From Coriaria nepalensis (lineage: Eukaryota; Streptophyta; Magnoliopsida; Cucurbitales; Coriariaceae): a stretch of 64,000 bases of DNA. Shown here in pieces: positions 48,154 through 59,090 of this stretch; positions within the stretch are counted from its first letter, which is position 1, and every line of letters begins with the position of its first letter. The position numbers and the translations under genes are program-made. Location of the stretch: contig CP114482.1 in assembly GCA_027186245.1 (NCBI GenBank), forward strand, positions 32,507,209 through 32,571,208, given 5' to 3'. Under the pieces are notes generated by a model. The model searched no databases. It was given only the letters and a program-made list of their open reading frames with translations, and was not told the origin of the DNA.

Positions 48154-50950
48154 AACTTAATTCTCTTTTTTCTTTCATGCCAAGTAGATTTCTCATTTTC
48201 TTAAATTGTCTTGTGGACACTGGCTTTGTAAAGATGTTAGCTGCTTGGTCCTCGCTTATCACATGCACCAGTTCTATCTCCTTTTCCTTCACGTCCTCTC
48301 GGATGAAATGAAACTTCAAGTCAATATACTTGCTTCTTTCATGATGGACAGGATTCTTTGCCAATTCGATCGCTGATCTACTATCCAAGTAAATTTGTAT
48401 GGCCTTCTCTTAAGCAAAATTTAGCTCCTTCAGTAATCTTCTCAACCAGATCACATGACACACACAACCTCTTGCTGCCACATACTATGCTTCGCACATA
48501 GAGAGTGTCACGACTACTTATTTCTTCGACAGTTAAGTGAATGCCATGTCCTCCAAAAAGAACACATATCCCGATGTACTCTTTCGATCATCCTCATCAC
48601 CACACCAATCGCTATCGGAATATCCCACTAGCATGAAATCTTCGGCTTTGGTGTAGAATAACCCAAGGGATTCGGTTCCCCGAATATACCGCAAAATTCT
48701 CTTTACCGCTTTTAAATGCGTATAGACCGGCTCCTCCATGAATTGACTTACAACTCCTACGCTATAAGAAATGTCTGACCTTGTGCATGTGAGATAGCGA
48801 AGACTCCTAACTAGACTTTGGTATTTGGTCGCATCTACTATTTCTTGATTGTCAAACTTAGAAACCCCGGGTTCCATTGGTGTCAATACTAGGTTGCAAT
48901 CCGCCATTTTGTTCATTTTCAGAACTTCTTTTGCATATGTTTCTTTTGACACAAAAATCCCAGTCTTTTCTTGTCTAACCTCCAGACCAAGGAAGTACTT
49001 CATCAAACCCAAGTCCGTCATCTCGAACTCCCGAGTCATGACTCTTTTAAATTCCTCTATCATCTCACTATTGTTCCCCATAAAGATGAGGCCATCAACA
49101 TAAAGAGCAACAAGGAGCAAATTACCTTCATTCTTTTTCACATGTAGTTCATACTCGTATGGGCCTCATATGGGCATTGAGTAAATTCGTTCTTCTTGAA
49201 GTAAGTGTCGATGCGGGTATTCCAAGCTCGAGGTTCTTGTTTCAATCTATAAAGTGCTTTCTTCAATTTCAGCATCTTCTGTTCTTCCCCAATTTTCATG
49301 TATCTAGGTGGTTGCTCCACATACACCTCTTCTTCTAGTACTCCATTCAAAAATGTTGACTTGACATCCATTTGAAAAATTTTCCATTTGAATTGAGTTG
49401 CTTGAGCAATGAGAAGGCGAATCGTCTCCATTCTTGTAACCGGGGCAAAGGCTTCATCATAGTTTATCCCCACCTTTTGTCGATAGCCCTTTGTAACTAG
49501 CCTTGTCTTATACTGCTCTATCTCGCCTTGAGTGTTCATCTTCTTTTTGTATACCCATTTTACTCCTATGGGTTGACTTCCTTTTGGCAATTCAACTAGC
49601 TCCCAAGTTTGGTTTCGCTCGATTGGTTTTATTTCTTCATTCATGGCTGCTTGCCACTTCTCATTTCGTACTGCTTCCTCAAATGTAATTGTTTTGGCAT
49701 CCGCCAAAAGACAAATTAAAAGTACCTCACTTGTCGAGTCATACAAATCTTGCATGCTTCGCATCCTTGGTTATCTTGGCTCATCTTCATCATCAATTAT
49801 TGGTGGATTTACCGGTGTGTTTGTTGGTGTAGTGATTGTACCGGTAGATGATTCTTCTTTCTCAAATATCACCTCCGTTGATTTTTCTTAATCCCACGAA
49901 CTTGACTCGTTTACATGCACATCTCGGCTGACCACTACTTTCTTCTCTATTGGATCAAACAACTTGAAACCTTTTGTCTTTTCATCATAACCGATAAAGA
50001 TGTACCTTTTGCTTTTGTCATCGAGCTTGGTCCTTTTTTGATCCGGTACATGCGCGTAGGCTACACTACCGAACACCTTTAAGTGAGACATGATTGGTTT
50101 TTGTCCGCTCCATGCTTCTTGCGGTGTTTGATCTTCCAACATCACATGAGGGCATTGATTTTGCACATAGATTGCATATAGCACTGCTTCCGCCCAAAAT
50201 TCCTTCGGCATTTTCTTGCTCTTCATCATTGACCGGACCATATCGAGAATGGTCTGATTCTTTCTCTCGGCCACACCATTTTGTTAAGGCGAATATGGTG
50301 TAGTCAAGAATCGTTTGATGCCTTGTTCCTCGCAAAAATTCGTGAAGATGGTTGACGTGTACTCCCCCGCCTCTATATGACCTAACGGCTTTGATGAACA
50401 TGCTGGTGGTTTTTTCTACCTACACTTTGAACTTCTTGAATGAATTTAGAGCTTCAAAATTTTCTTTTAGAAAGTAAACCCACATTTTCCGAGTGTAGTC
50501 ATCAATAAATGTAATAAAGTACCTTTTTTCACCGAAAGATTTTGGAGTGATCGGTCCGTAAATGTCGGTATGTATGAGCTCGAGTAGTTTTTCCGCACGG
50601 TATTCTACCTTTTTCAGAAATGAGGTCCTTACTTTCTTGCCGAGTAAACATCCTTCACAAAACTTGGTGGTGTAGTCCATGTCCGGTAGCCCATGGACCA
50701 TGTTCTTCTTGGCCAATTCCTTTAGGCCACAGTAATGAAGGTGACCGAACCTTAAATGCCACAACTGTGATTTGTCTACATTGTCAACTTGTAGACATTT
50801 TTCCTGCATGTTCCACAAGTTGAGCTTGTACATGCGATTTTTGGCCATTTCGACTTGTGCTACCAAATGCCCTCCATTGCCATTTAATTGTAGTACCCGG
50901 TTTTTCATGAATACTGAGTATCCCTTCTCCATGAGTTGCCCCATACTCAA
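48149..50950 (-). pseudogene. pol of element R: integrase, reverse transcriptase, RNase H (broken)
   Basis: Integrase at 50420-50950 has the zinc-binding LWHLRFGHL and FCEGCLLGK (HHCC). The first two acidic residues are in LIHTDIYGP and FIDDYTRKMWV, and the third in NGVAERKNQT near 50270. Just before that a CAA codon has become TAA, and 50290-50400 is frame-shifted. Integrase end sequence at 49888-50274 includes LKVFGSVAYAHVP. RT spans 48533-49764 in two open frames joined near 49140. It has WVYKKKMNTQGEIEQYKTRL, APVTRMETIRLLIA, QMDVKSTFLNG and, at the active site, YVDGLIFMG. The second catalytic Asp of YVDD is replaced by Gly, which should abolish polymerase activity. RNase H (48149-48670) shows GYSDSDWCGDEDDRKSTSGY and SRSAIELAKNP. 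The 500-residue-scale core is otherwise well conserved. Confidence 0.92.
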
Positions 50951-51034
50951 AATATTGCTCTTAAGATCAGGTACGTAATAAACATCCTCGATTGACCCTT
51001 CTGTACCACCTTTTTATAAATAGTGAACCGTACC

Positions 51035-52190
51035 TTAGCCTTTTACTTGGATCTTTGACACGTCTCCGAATGACATGTGTCCAACTTCAACCTCTCGCAT
51101 CTCCTTGAATAGGTGCTTGTGCCCGCACATGTGGTTGCTTGCACCGGTGTCGAGGTACCAAACTGTGTCGCTATCAGTACTGATATCATTGTATCCCATC
51201 ATGAGAAACCCTTCTTTCATCTCATCCTTCGTGACAAGGTTGGTGTTCTTCTCCACTTTCTTCTCGACATAGCAATCTTTTGCGTAATGTCTGACCTTGC
51301 CACAACTGTAACATTTGTCGAAGTTGCAGCCCTTCGCATAGTAACCGTATTTGCCACACTTATAACACTTGACATTCGAGTTATTTGACCGGCTGCCTCT
51401 CCCATGACCACATCCTCTAGCTCGCCAATTTTGTTGGCTTGACTGCCCCTTCTCCTCATAGTATCCACCTCGATCGCAGCCTCCACCACCATGACCATTG
51501 CTGCGACCTCCATGGCCGCGTCCTCTACCACAAAAGTTTTGAGTATAGAGTACATTTTCGTCTTTGATAGACACCTTGGCTTGCAGCGCTTCCTCAAGCG
51601 ACTCGTTCTTTTTCTTCTTGCATTGCTCGTGTGCCTTTAGCGACCTAGTGAGATCATCAATAGTTAGCTTCTCTAGGTCCTTTGACTCTTCGATGGCGTA
51701 TACGACATTCTCAAAATTGTCGGTTAGCGACCGCATAATTTTCTCCACGACCCTTGAGTCCTTTAGAATTTCACTACTGCACTTGACCTGATTTACCACG
51801 GTTTGCACACGCATGATGTAGTCAGATACACCTTCCGACTCCTTCATCTTCATACCCTCCAACTCGCCACCTAGAGTTTGGAGTCTTACTTGCTTTACTC
51901 GGTTGGCCTCCTTGAAGATTTTTGCAATGTATCCCATGCTTCCTTGGCAGTTGTTGCGCTCGTTATCTTTTCAAAATCCAACTCGTCAACCACTTGGAAC
52001 AACATGTATAACGCTGTCTTGTCTTTCATTCACGTTCTTTTAACGCCTTTATATGATTCGCCGTCTGAACTGTGTTTGCAGCCAGCTCTTCAAAACCGTC
52101 TTTGACTACTTCCCATGCGTCTTGGGCCCCAAGTAGTGTTCGCATTTGGATGCTTCAGTTGTTGTAACTGGCTTTCGTCAATCGTGGCAG
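51035..52190 (-). pseudogene. gag and protease of element R (broken at the N-terminus)
   Basis: The open part is 51035-51937 (300 codons). It runs from a Gag core (SDYIMRVQTVVNQVK), through a Gly/Arg-rich stretch, to two zinc knuckles: CYKCGKYGYYAKGC, in which the His is replaced by Tyr, and CYSCGKVRHYAKDC, which is intact. The protease motif VWYLDTGASNHMCG lies at the end. Upstream, 51938-52190 carries the rest of Gag in shifting frames (MRTLLGAQDAWEVVKDGF, then MKDKTALYMLFQVVDELDFE). A small deletion lies near 52150, where the NYxxWSxxMRTLLG segment has lost its start. Gag would coat the element RNA and the protease would cut the polyprotein. Confidence 0.88.
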
Positions 52191-52231
52191 TGGCGTACCC
52201 CCCACCGACATTCTTTCGGAATTTGCTATTA

Positions 52232-52243
52232 GCTTTGATACCA
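52232..52243 (-). promoter_or_regulatory. tRNA primer-binding site of R
   Basis: On the element strand TGGTATCAAAGC, three bases after the 5' LTR end. It matches the initiator Met tRNA type TGGTATCAGAGC with one difference. Confidence 0.88.
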
Positions 52244-52246
52244 ATT

Positions 52247-52667
52247 TGTTAATAATATGATATATTTCGGTGGAGAGAAGAGATAAAATTCTCAAAACTC
52301 TTTTATTATTCAAACTATCTTTTGTATTTTCTCTCTCACTTCTTTCTCACAACAGAATACAACCCTATTTATAGACGCTTAAGACTCTTGAAATTTGTAT
52401 ACAACATAAATGTAAAAATAGAATTCTAAACAGCAATAGTTAAATCTGACCCTTGGTTATTAAGACTGTAATAACTTATTATAAAGAACTTCAAACGACT
52501 TGAAACTTGAACCATCAGAAACTATACTCCAAGACACGTCAAATAAACTACTAATTTGCCTAGAATGATCTAGAATTGCCCTTTCAAATTCGCTCATTAA
52601 TCAGCTACAAAAAATTGTTCACTGTGCAATCACGAATTTAATGGCAAATTAAGTTTATTCATCAGCA
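52247..52667 (-). repeat. 5' LTR of R, encoding the new C-terminus of IDD
   Basis: 421 bp. On the element strand it starts TGCTGATGAATAAAC at 52667 and ends ATTATTAACA at 52247. A TATAAATA (52366-52373) is the likely LTR promoter, reading leftward into the element. Its first 38 bases continue the IDD reading frame to a TGA at 52630-52632. Confidence 0.92.
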
Positions 52668-53744
52668 TAGTTGATGTATGTAGCAGTAGAACTCTTTTAT
52701 CTATTTCATGACCTTCTGTTTGTTGATCAATTACTTTTCTGATTTGAAATTGTTGTTGGCACGCCCGGCAAGTAATTTGTAAGATGGTGGAGTTCATTTG
52801 TCTAATAGCATGGTCTTTCAAGGCCTGAGCCTTATCTAACTCGGCTTGCGCTTGCTGTCTCATTAGCTTAGCATTCGCAAACTCCTTCTCGGCTAGTTCA
52901 ATCTGCCTCTTTGCCTCCTGCCTTACCTCTTCAGCACGTGCTTTTTCTGCCATGGCAATGTTTAGTTGCTCGTGCGCTCGTTCTTTAATCTTCGAAGCAG
53001 CCATGAACCCAGATCGCTCAGTATCGCTATCACTATGATCGCATGACGATGAGCCAATTGATAGATGCAAATTGGTTGAATGTTGGGTTTCATCTGTTTT
53101 CGGAGAAACTGAAAATTGTTCATAATTCATAGGATTTATATTTGATGATGTAGTAGAGAGTTTAAGATCCAAGTTATGCGAAACGAGGGCTGTGATGGTG
53201 TGAGCGGGCTTAGTCGGTCGAGGAATTGGTGCCAGAGAATGAGGCCAGATAGGAGCAGCTGCGCTGCGGTTGGTGTCTTTGGACGGGGTCGGACTGGAAG
53301 CTGTTCGGGACAAACATGGAGTGGAAGTAGCTGACTGCTTTATTTGTGGTTCTGGATTGAGACGCGCTCCATTATTATTAACATTGCAAGCATCTTGATG
53401 TTCTATAAAGCTCTCCATCCTATAAGACAATGTACGTACAAGATCAATAATTCAAAATATTGTCTCAGATCATCTTCCAACCTATGTACGTACTACAGAC
53501 AATGCTCATAATGAATGAGGAAGAGTCACTTTGCCACTTTACCAAATTCTGTCTATACAATATGCTAAAATGTTCTATAAAGCTCTCCAACCTATGTACG
53601 TACTACTGTTCATTTCGTTTTTAGTATTACCCAGGAAAAAATACATACATTTTGACTAATAAATTTTTTGTAAAAATTACCGATACCTATCTTATTAATT
53701 TTAATAAGACCCCTTAAGTCGTGAAAAGAAAAAAAAATAATATC

Positions 53745-53805
<61 letters not shown>

Positions 53806-54499
53806 GTTATGTTTGCCTTGCAGAGAATAACGTAACACATTGCTTCGTTCCAAGCAACCACCATCGAAAAATAAATCAATCAACTAACCTCGAGAAAACA
53901 CGGCCGCAATCGCAAGAATGACCTCTAGTCCCACAGGTCTTGAGATGTGCTTTGTAGTCTGATTGAACTGCATAACCCTTGGAGCATCTCTCACAAACCC
54001 ACTGCTTACGGTCGCTGTGTTTCCTCCTGAAGTGCTTCTTGATCCCGACAAGATCGCCGAGTGCATGGAACGGGGAGTGGTGCAAGCAGCTTGGCTCGGG
54101 GCATACAAACACGCGCTTCTTCACCGATGCGCTCTCTCTCTTCAGAAACTTCCATGGCACTTTGTGCCTTCGCCGATGCATCTGCAGATTCTGATCTCTC
54201 TGGAATCCCTGCTTGCAGATCTCGCAGACGTAACGGTCCGATTCTAGTAATGTCTTTGGCGAGAGAGACACCACCTCTGCATCCGGATCTGTCAATTGTA
54301 TGCAGTACGTATATCATAAAACTAATCAAGAATTATTTATTCGGACAATAATTAATGTATTAATTAATTGATTCATTTATATACCAGGAGTTCCGGCAGG
54401 CCTTCGTCTTCTCTTGTTGTTTCCATTTTCCGAGCAAGAAAAGGGCTCGGAAGAAATCGGATGGGAGGTGGAGGAAGAAGAGTAGTTATTGGCTAACAT
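52630..54499 (-). CDS. IDD14/15/16: INDETERMINATE-DOMAIN zinc-finger transcription factor (SGR5/IDD14-16 group), LTR-derived end
   Basis: The exons are 54385-54499, 53889-54288 and 52630-53419, with GT-AG introns and matching phases; 1305 bp, 434 residues. Exon 1 ends in the basic KRRRRPAGTP nuclear signal. Exon 2 holds the INDETERMINATE domain: finger 1 (CEICKQGFQRDQNLQMHRRRH), finger 2 (CPEPSC with a distal HFRRKH), finger 3 (CERCSKGYAVQSDYKAHLKTC) and the start of finger 4, completed in exon 3 by MESFIEHQDAC. Exon 3 also has LDLKLS, an EAR-like motif, and a long Ala/Glu/Lys-rich coiled coil (MAEKARAEEVRQEAKRQ) ending QITCRACQQQFQ, typical of the SGR5/IDD14-16 group, which acts in gravitropism and starch or auxin responses. 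Retrotransposon R sits in the last codons: after HTST the frame reads 12 LTR-encoded residues (MLMNKLNLPLNS) and stops. The native ending was two residues (KE) and a stop, now 5 kb away at 47595. No other damage is seen. Confidence 0.93.
52668..52672. repeat. Target-site duplication of element R, right copy
   Basis: TAGTT directly outside the right LTR, identical to the left copy at 47603-47607. It is part of the IDD coding sequence (AACTA on the coding strand). Confidence 0.85.
53460..53610. repeat. Small repeats in IDD intron 2, including a copy of the exon 3 start
   Basis: CAACCTATGTACGTACTAC occurs at about 53478 and again at about 53588. Next to the second, GTTCTATAAAGCTCTCCA (53572-53589) repeats the bases that begin exon 3 (53399-53417). 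The intron therefore carries an extra 35-bp copy of its own 3' junction, including an ATAG acceptor-like sequence on the coding strand. Confidence 0.7.
53748..53806. repeat. (TAT)n microsatellite in IDD intron 2
   Basis: About 19-20 uninterrupted trinucleotides, just inside the second intron and about 80 bases from its 5' splice site. The open frames across it that encode only Tyr or Ile are artefacts. Confidence 0.95.
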
Positions 54500-56180
54500 G
54501 GGAGAAAACTCTTTGTTTATTCAAGCTTTCTGTGTAATTATATCTTCTCCAGTAATAATCTCTCTCTAAGTTACGAGCAGGAAGAGAGAGAGAGAGAAAG
54601 AGAGAGACAGAGACAGAGACAGAGAGAAGGGCTTGTAGGCTTTCGATTAGAACATCAACTTTCTTTTAGAAAGCTTTAAAACTTTCATCAGCTTTTTCTA
54701 CAACCTGTCATCTTAAGAAGGTGGTGGTATGCAGTACTGTCTACTGTCCCCCGGTAGCTCCTCGATGAAAAGAACTTGTTCGAAAAGTGATAGAGAGAGA
54801 GACAGAGAGAGAGACAGAGAGAGAGGAGACAAACAGCCAATGACAAAGCTGGGAACTTAATCCCACAAGGCAATCACAGCAGCTGGGGGCTCCAGAAGAA
54901 AAAACATACTCGTCACAAAGAAACAAAAAAACGCATAATTCATTTAAACAGTAAAAGTCTTTTGCCTTGCATGCATAAAATACAGGGGCCAAGCTTCAAA
55001 ATACACATGATAATCATAATCTTGACAGCAGAAATAATATCAACTCTTTGACCAAATCATCCTCTACCCCTACTGATTACATCGACGTACAGGGGAACTC
55101 TGAATACATATATTTTTTAAACAACTTCAATTAAGGAAAAAAAAAAGTGATTAGGGAAGATGTAAAGTCACCTTCAAAGGGGCGTGGTAGTCAATGAAAT
55201 CATTATCTTTCTCTGTGCAAGATGCTTGCTTTTTGGTAAACCAGGTGCGTCACCATATGAAACAGTGATCAGTTAAAATTTTGCCTGGATTGTCTCAAAA
55301 ATCAACTTCTTTATTTCATTTATATTTGAAGACATGCACCGGTGCTTAACATTTTCTTTTGTTCTTTTCCGAAGAAGGGAATAAAGTAGTGATTTGGATC
55401 ATTTAAGAAATCATGAGTCTTGATTTAGATTTATAATTGGATTGAGCGAATAAAAATCAATTTTAACTAATCTTTTTTGACATAATATTTATTATAAAAT
55501 TTAAATAACTTATTTTTTGGTATATTTTTATTTTAAAATTATTTAAGGATGTATTAAAACAATATTAATTAAATAATTTTTATTTAATTTTAATAGTTGG
55601 TTTAAATCAGTATAGATCTATATAATTTCGACAGAATCTAAATTTATCAACTTGATGAACTACCATTACATCTGAAAATATAAATAAATTTTACTTTTAT
55701 ATATTAATCTATATAAAATTACAAATTTTTAGGTCCTCTTCTACATGAAATTTTTTTTTTCACCTTAATAAATATTTATTTTTACTCTTTTATCCGACCA
55801 AAATGAAATCATAAAGTCTGTTAAATTAGCATTAACTTCATTATTTTCTTTTTCCAATTTATTAAAAATATCAAAATCAATCACAAGTTCACAATAATTA
55901 CAATTATTATTCAGAATTCAATAAAACAACATATTATAATTCATAATCCAACAACATAACATATAATTTCATCATAGTTGCATAATCTAACAACACAACA
56001 CAATAGATAAAATGGACTTCTAGTTCTAAAGGACGAAATTCTCTACATGATTCTTCTGGTGGATCTGTAAATTTTCAAATATTTAAGGAAATAAATATAA
56101 ATATAAAAGCAAACATGACAAAATGAAAGAAGTTAATAATAAAAAAAAAGTAGGAAAGAATGTACCATCATCCTCATGGA
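54500..56180. other. IDD 5' UTR and upstream region; no gene
   Basis: On the coding strand the leader is CT-rich. Simple GA/CA-type runs are at 54580-54628 and 54789-54831 (GAGAGAGACAGAGA), a common feature of plant 5' UTRs. From 55330 the sequence becomes very AT-rich and featureless. No convincing TATA box was found. Open frames here are low-complexity or antisense. Confidence 0.5.
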
Positions 56181-56189
56181 AGTCTTCTA

Positions 56190-58500
56190 AGGCATCCACC
56201 GTTCCAACTAAAGAGGATGACAAACTCGAAATTCAACTCTGCACACACATAAGCATATCAAAAGTAGACGGCTTAAACTTGCTACGGAAGTCACTTAACG
56301 TATGCCCACTAGTGCTAAATATTGATTTCAAAGCAACAATAGATACTGGGATGGTAAGAATATCTTGAGCAATCAACGCTAGTGTCGGATACTTTTATCG
56401 ATTCAATGTCCACCATCCTAGGATATTAAAGCCATCATGATATGAAATATGACAATCCTTAAACAAATATTATTCTATCTCTGTAACCTGTTGAGTATTG
56501 TCGTCCTTGAACAAACCCTTAAATAGAGGCGCTCTCTATTAGGCATATGAATAGATTCTTCAGTCAAAGACGACTGCTGATATGCTTCTGGTTATGTTAG
56601 TGTAGACTCAGATTGCCATTGTGATTGTGCACCATAAGAAGCTGAATAAACATCATAGAATTGCTCCAACAACACTCATGTGTCTCTTGTTATTGACTCA
56701 GCTTCTCCCTCCAACTGACTATCCTCGTAAATAATTTTGATCATAGAGGCAGTCCCTCGCATCTTGCTTCAGGGATCCAATAACATGGCTATGCAACTTA
56801 GCAAATTCATATGATTCAATTAATGCCAATATTTTGTGATCTTAGTTTGCATCAGCATTGCTGCTTTAACCAAATAAGCATCTTCGCTAAGCATTGTATT
56901 TTTGACCAACTTTATTATATGAAACATGTGCTGACAAAAAAGGTGGATAGTAAGATACAAAGTACCAAACAACTTTTCTACGGATTCTAAAAAACCATGC
57001 ATAAATGATATATATTTTTCTGCCATTTCCCAATCAACCTCTTAAGGATCGCCTGAGAGATCCTTGTCCTCTCTTTACATCCTGCACAAATTTAAACATA
57101 CATAATCCTCAATTTCATGAATATGTAAGAAAATTTAAAAGCTAACTAGCGTTGAAAATTGAAAATCAAAATACCTCATAAATGCCTTACTAAATGGAGA
57201 AACTTTCACAAGCATGAGATACGTGGAGTTCCACTAGGGGTATTCATCCACAACTTTTGGTAAGAAAATAAGTCGTCCTTTTCTGTGAAATATCTTGAAA
57301 ATTTTCTCTCGACCATATGTTAATTGGATATATTTCACAACTCTTCGAATCTTATCAATCGAGTCGATCGATGGTGACGAACTCTCTTTTATGATTACAT
57401 TCATAATAGGACAAGCACACCTATCATTAAGAAAGAAAAAAATCGTCAATTAGTAAGTGTACACCAAACATGAACAATCTAAAATAAAAAGGACTACAAA
57501 GTGAATATCAAAGACGTACCTAGAATGAATGAAATTCCTTTCAAGTAACAAATGTGAATGCGAAAGCGCAGGCCTTAAGTAATCAACGCCTATATCATTT
57601 GCTAATGCATTGTCCACAGTCACACATCCGAGACGAAACCCCACTCAAGAATAGTGTCATCCATAATTTTCCCAATTATCACACCCTTGTGGTCTTTAGT
57701 GGTCTTAAAAAAACAAATCACCTTCTTATATAAATACTAAGACTCATCGATGTAGTGAGTTGTAACACACATGTAATTTTAATTATGCACTGACATCCAA
57801 GTGCTGGTGGTGAGGGAGACCCCACCATTAAACTTAAAAACCTTTTTCAACTTCACTTTCTCTTCTCTAAACATCTTAATTGCATCACGTGCTTAACGTT
57901 ACGGTATGGGCATATGTGGATCCACTAAGTAGATCGTCTGCTTGAACAAAGGGTGATCCACTGTGTTGAAGGAATGCTATGTTCCAATCATCCACCACAT
58001 ACTGCCTGCTCTGTTGGTGGTCATATCAAATTTGAACATAAATTTTAAGATCGAATTAAATTACATGTGGGTAACCAACATTTTCTTGCATCACAGTTTT
58101 CATAGATATTAGGAGGTTATCCTTCGATTTATTTTGCACCAAACCCAGACACTTTGGTATGTGGTCATTCATTGTAGAGGTCCTAGTCTTGGGACCCCTA
58201 TACGTAGTAGAGTATCGACAATGTTGATAGAAGACATGTTCTTTTTCACGATTCCTAACGAAGATATTCCAAGTTAGACTCCTCTTAGATCTCTTTACAG
58301 GACCCTTAACATCTAGATTTGCACCTTCACTTTCATTCTCAATAACATCTCTAGGAGGACTACTACCATGAGTATCCTTACGATCGCCACTTGAATGAGG
58401 TGGCAATTCAGTACTATCATCGCTGTCAATTATTTCTGGTGCTGTAATTAAATCTTCTAGTCTAGTAGTTCACATATGTATAGGTCGATGAGTTCCAGTT
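56190..58500 (-). pseudogene. hAT-family transposase with BED zinc finger (broken)
   Basis: Reads right to left. The N-terminal acidic region precedes a BED finger near 58180-58300 (SLTWNIFVRNREKEHVFYQHC, ending STMNDHIPKC). Then VKLKKVFKFNGGVSLTTSTWM near 57820 (the family's RISLTTDxW). Then WGF and TVDNALANDIGVDYLR at 57560-57640, the conserved VDNASAND segment. Then DSIDKIRRVVKYIQLTYGRE near 57350, MLMQTKITKYWH at 56820, and near 56380 FNILGWWTLN followed by LTIPVSIVALKSIFSTSGHTL, the C-terminal dimerisation region. Stops and shifts separate these pieces. It is similar to RICESLEEPER/DAYSLEEPER-type proteins but is clearly a dead transposase copy. Terminal inverted repeats were not located. 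Confidence 0.85.
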
Positions 58501-59090
58501 GGAAATCCTACATACTAATTGAAAAATAAGTAATAAATAATATAGTCAAAAAGAAAAAAAAATATGAAGTATACACTTGGGTAAAAACATTAAGATCACA
58601 TATTCCTCTTCTTATTCTGCTCCTTATCTTCCTCTTTTTCCTATTTTATTTGTTGAAAGTATCCTGTATAATCCATTTCACAAAATCACAAAATCGAAAT
58701 CTGCTAATTTTTTCTCTAATCTGCTCTGTTAAGTGACTAATCATATTCACAAAATCACAAAATCCAATTCAATCACAAAATCAAAATCAAACATGAACCC
58801 CTAAATCAAAATCAAAATCAAACCTTAAACCCTAAATAAAAATCAAGAAAGTATACAATATAGAGGGGAAAATATATATATTGTGGACAATTTAATTCAT
58901 TATCTATAATCTTAATCCTCTCGTACTAGTACAAGATTATAACTACATAAATGAATTTGGAATTTTCTGATATTAATACACATTATTCAATAATAACATA
59001 TTCAAAAAATTATATAGAAAAATATAACTTTCATTAATTTCATAAAAATATACTTATCATATGTTTTTAGGGTACAATGTACTTTTACAA
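58501..59090. other. No gene; AT-rich spacer
   Basis: Contains the repeated phrase TCACAAAATC / AATCAAAATCAAA between 58680 and 58830 and otherwise low-complexity sequence. It may include the end of the hAT element. Confidence 0.45.

Larger units (their letters stand above)
47608..52667 (-). mobile_element. Complete Ty1/copia retrotransposon R inserted in the IDD gene
   Basis: A 5060-bp element read right to left: 5' LTR 52247-52667, primer site at 52232-52243, gag, protease, integrase, RT and RNase H in copia order, polypurine tract at 48144-48153, 3' LTR 47608-48143. It is bounded by the 5-bp target duplication TAGTT. On its own strand the element starts TGCTGATGAAT and ends TATTAACA. The LTRs differ at roughly 35-40 of 421 aligned positions by eye plus one tandem duplication, which implies an old insertion. 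Coding sequence is broken in several places, so it is non-autonomous now. It lies in the same orientation as IDD and occupies that gene's last codons. Confidence 0.95.

Noticed and set aside
53721..53921. Open frames of poly-Tyr and poly-Ile across 53.6-53.9 kb
   Set aside because: They are translations of the (TAT)n microsatellite in an intron.
53884..54351. Several long open frames overlapping the zinc-finger exon in other frames and on the other strand
   Set aside because: The minus-strand C2H2 frame with four fingers and matching splice sites explains the region; the others are shadows in a GC-richer exon.
54580..54831. GA-rich runs as a regulatory array or CRISPR-like repeat
   Set aside because: They are simple-sequence CT tracts of a plant 5' leader, with no spacer structure. 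No CRISPR array would be expected in a plant nuclear genome.
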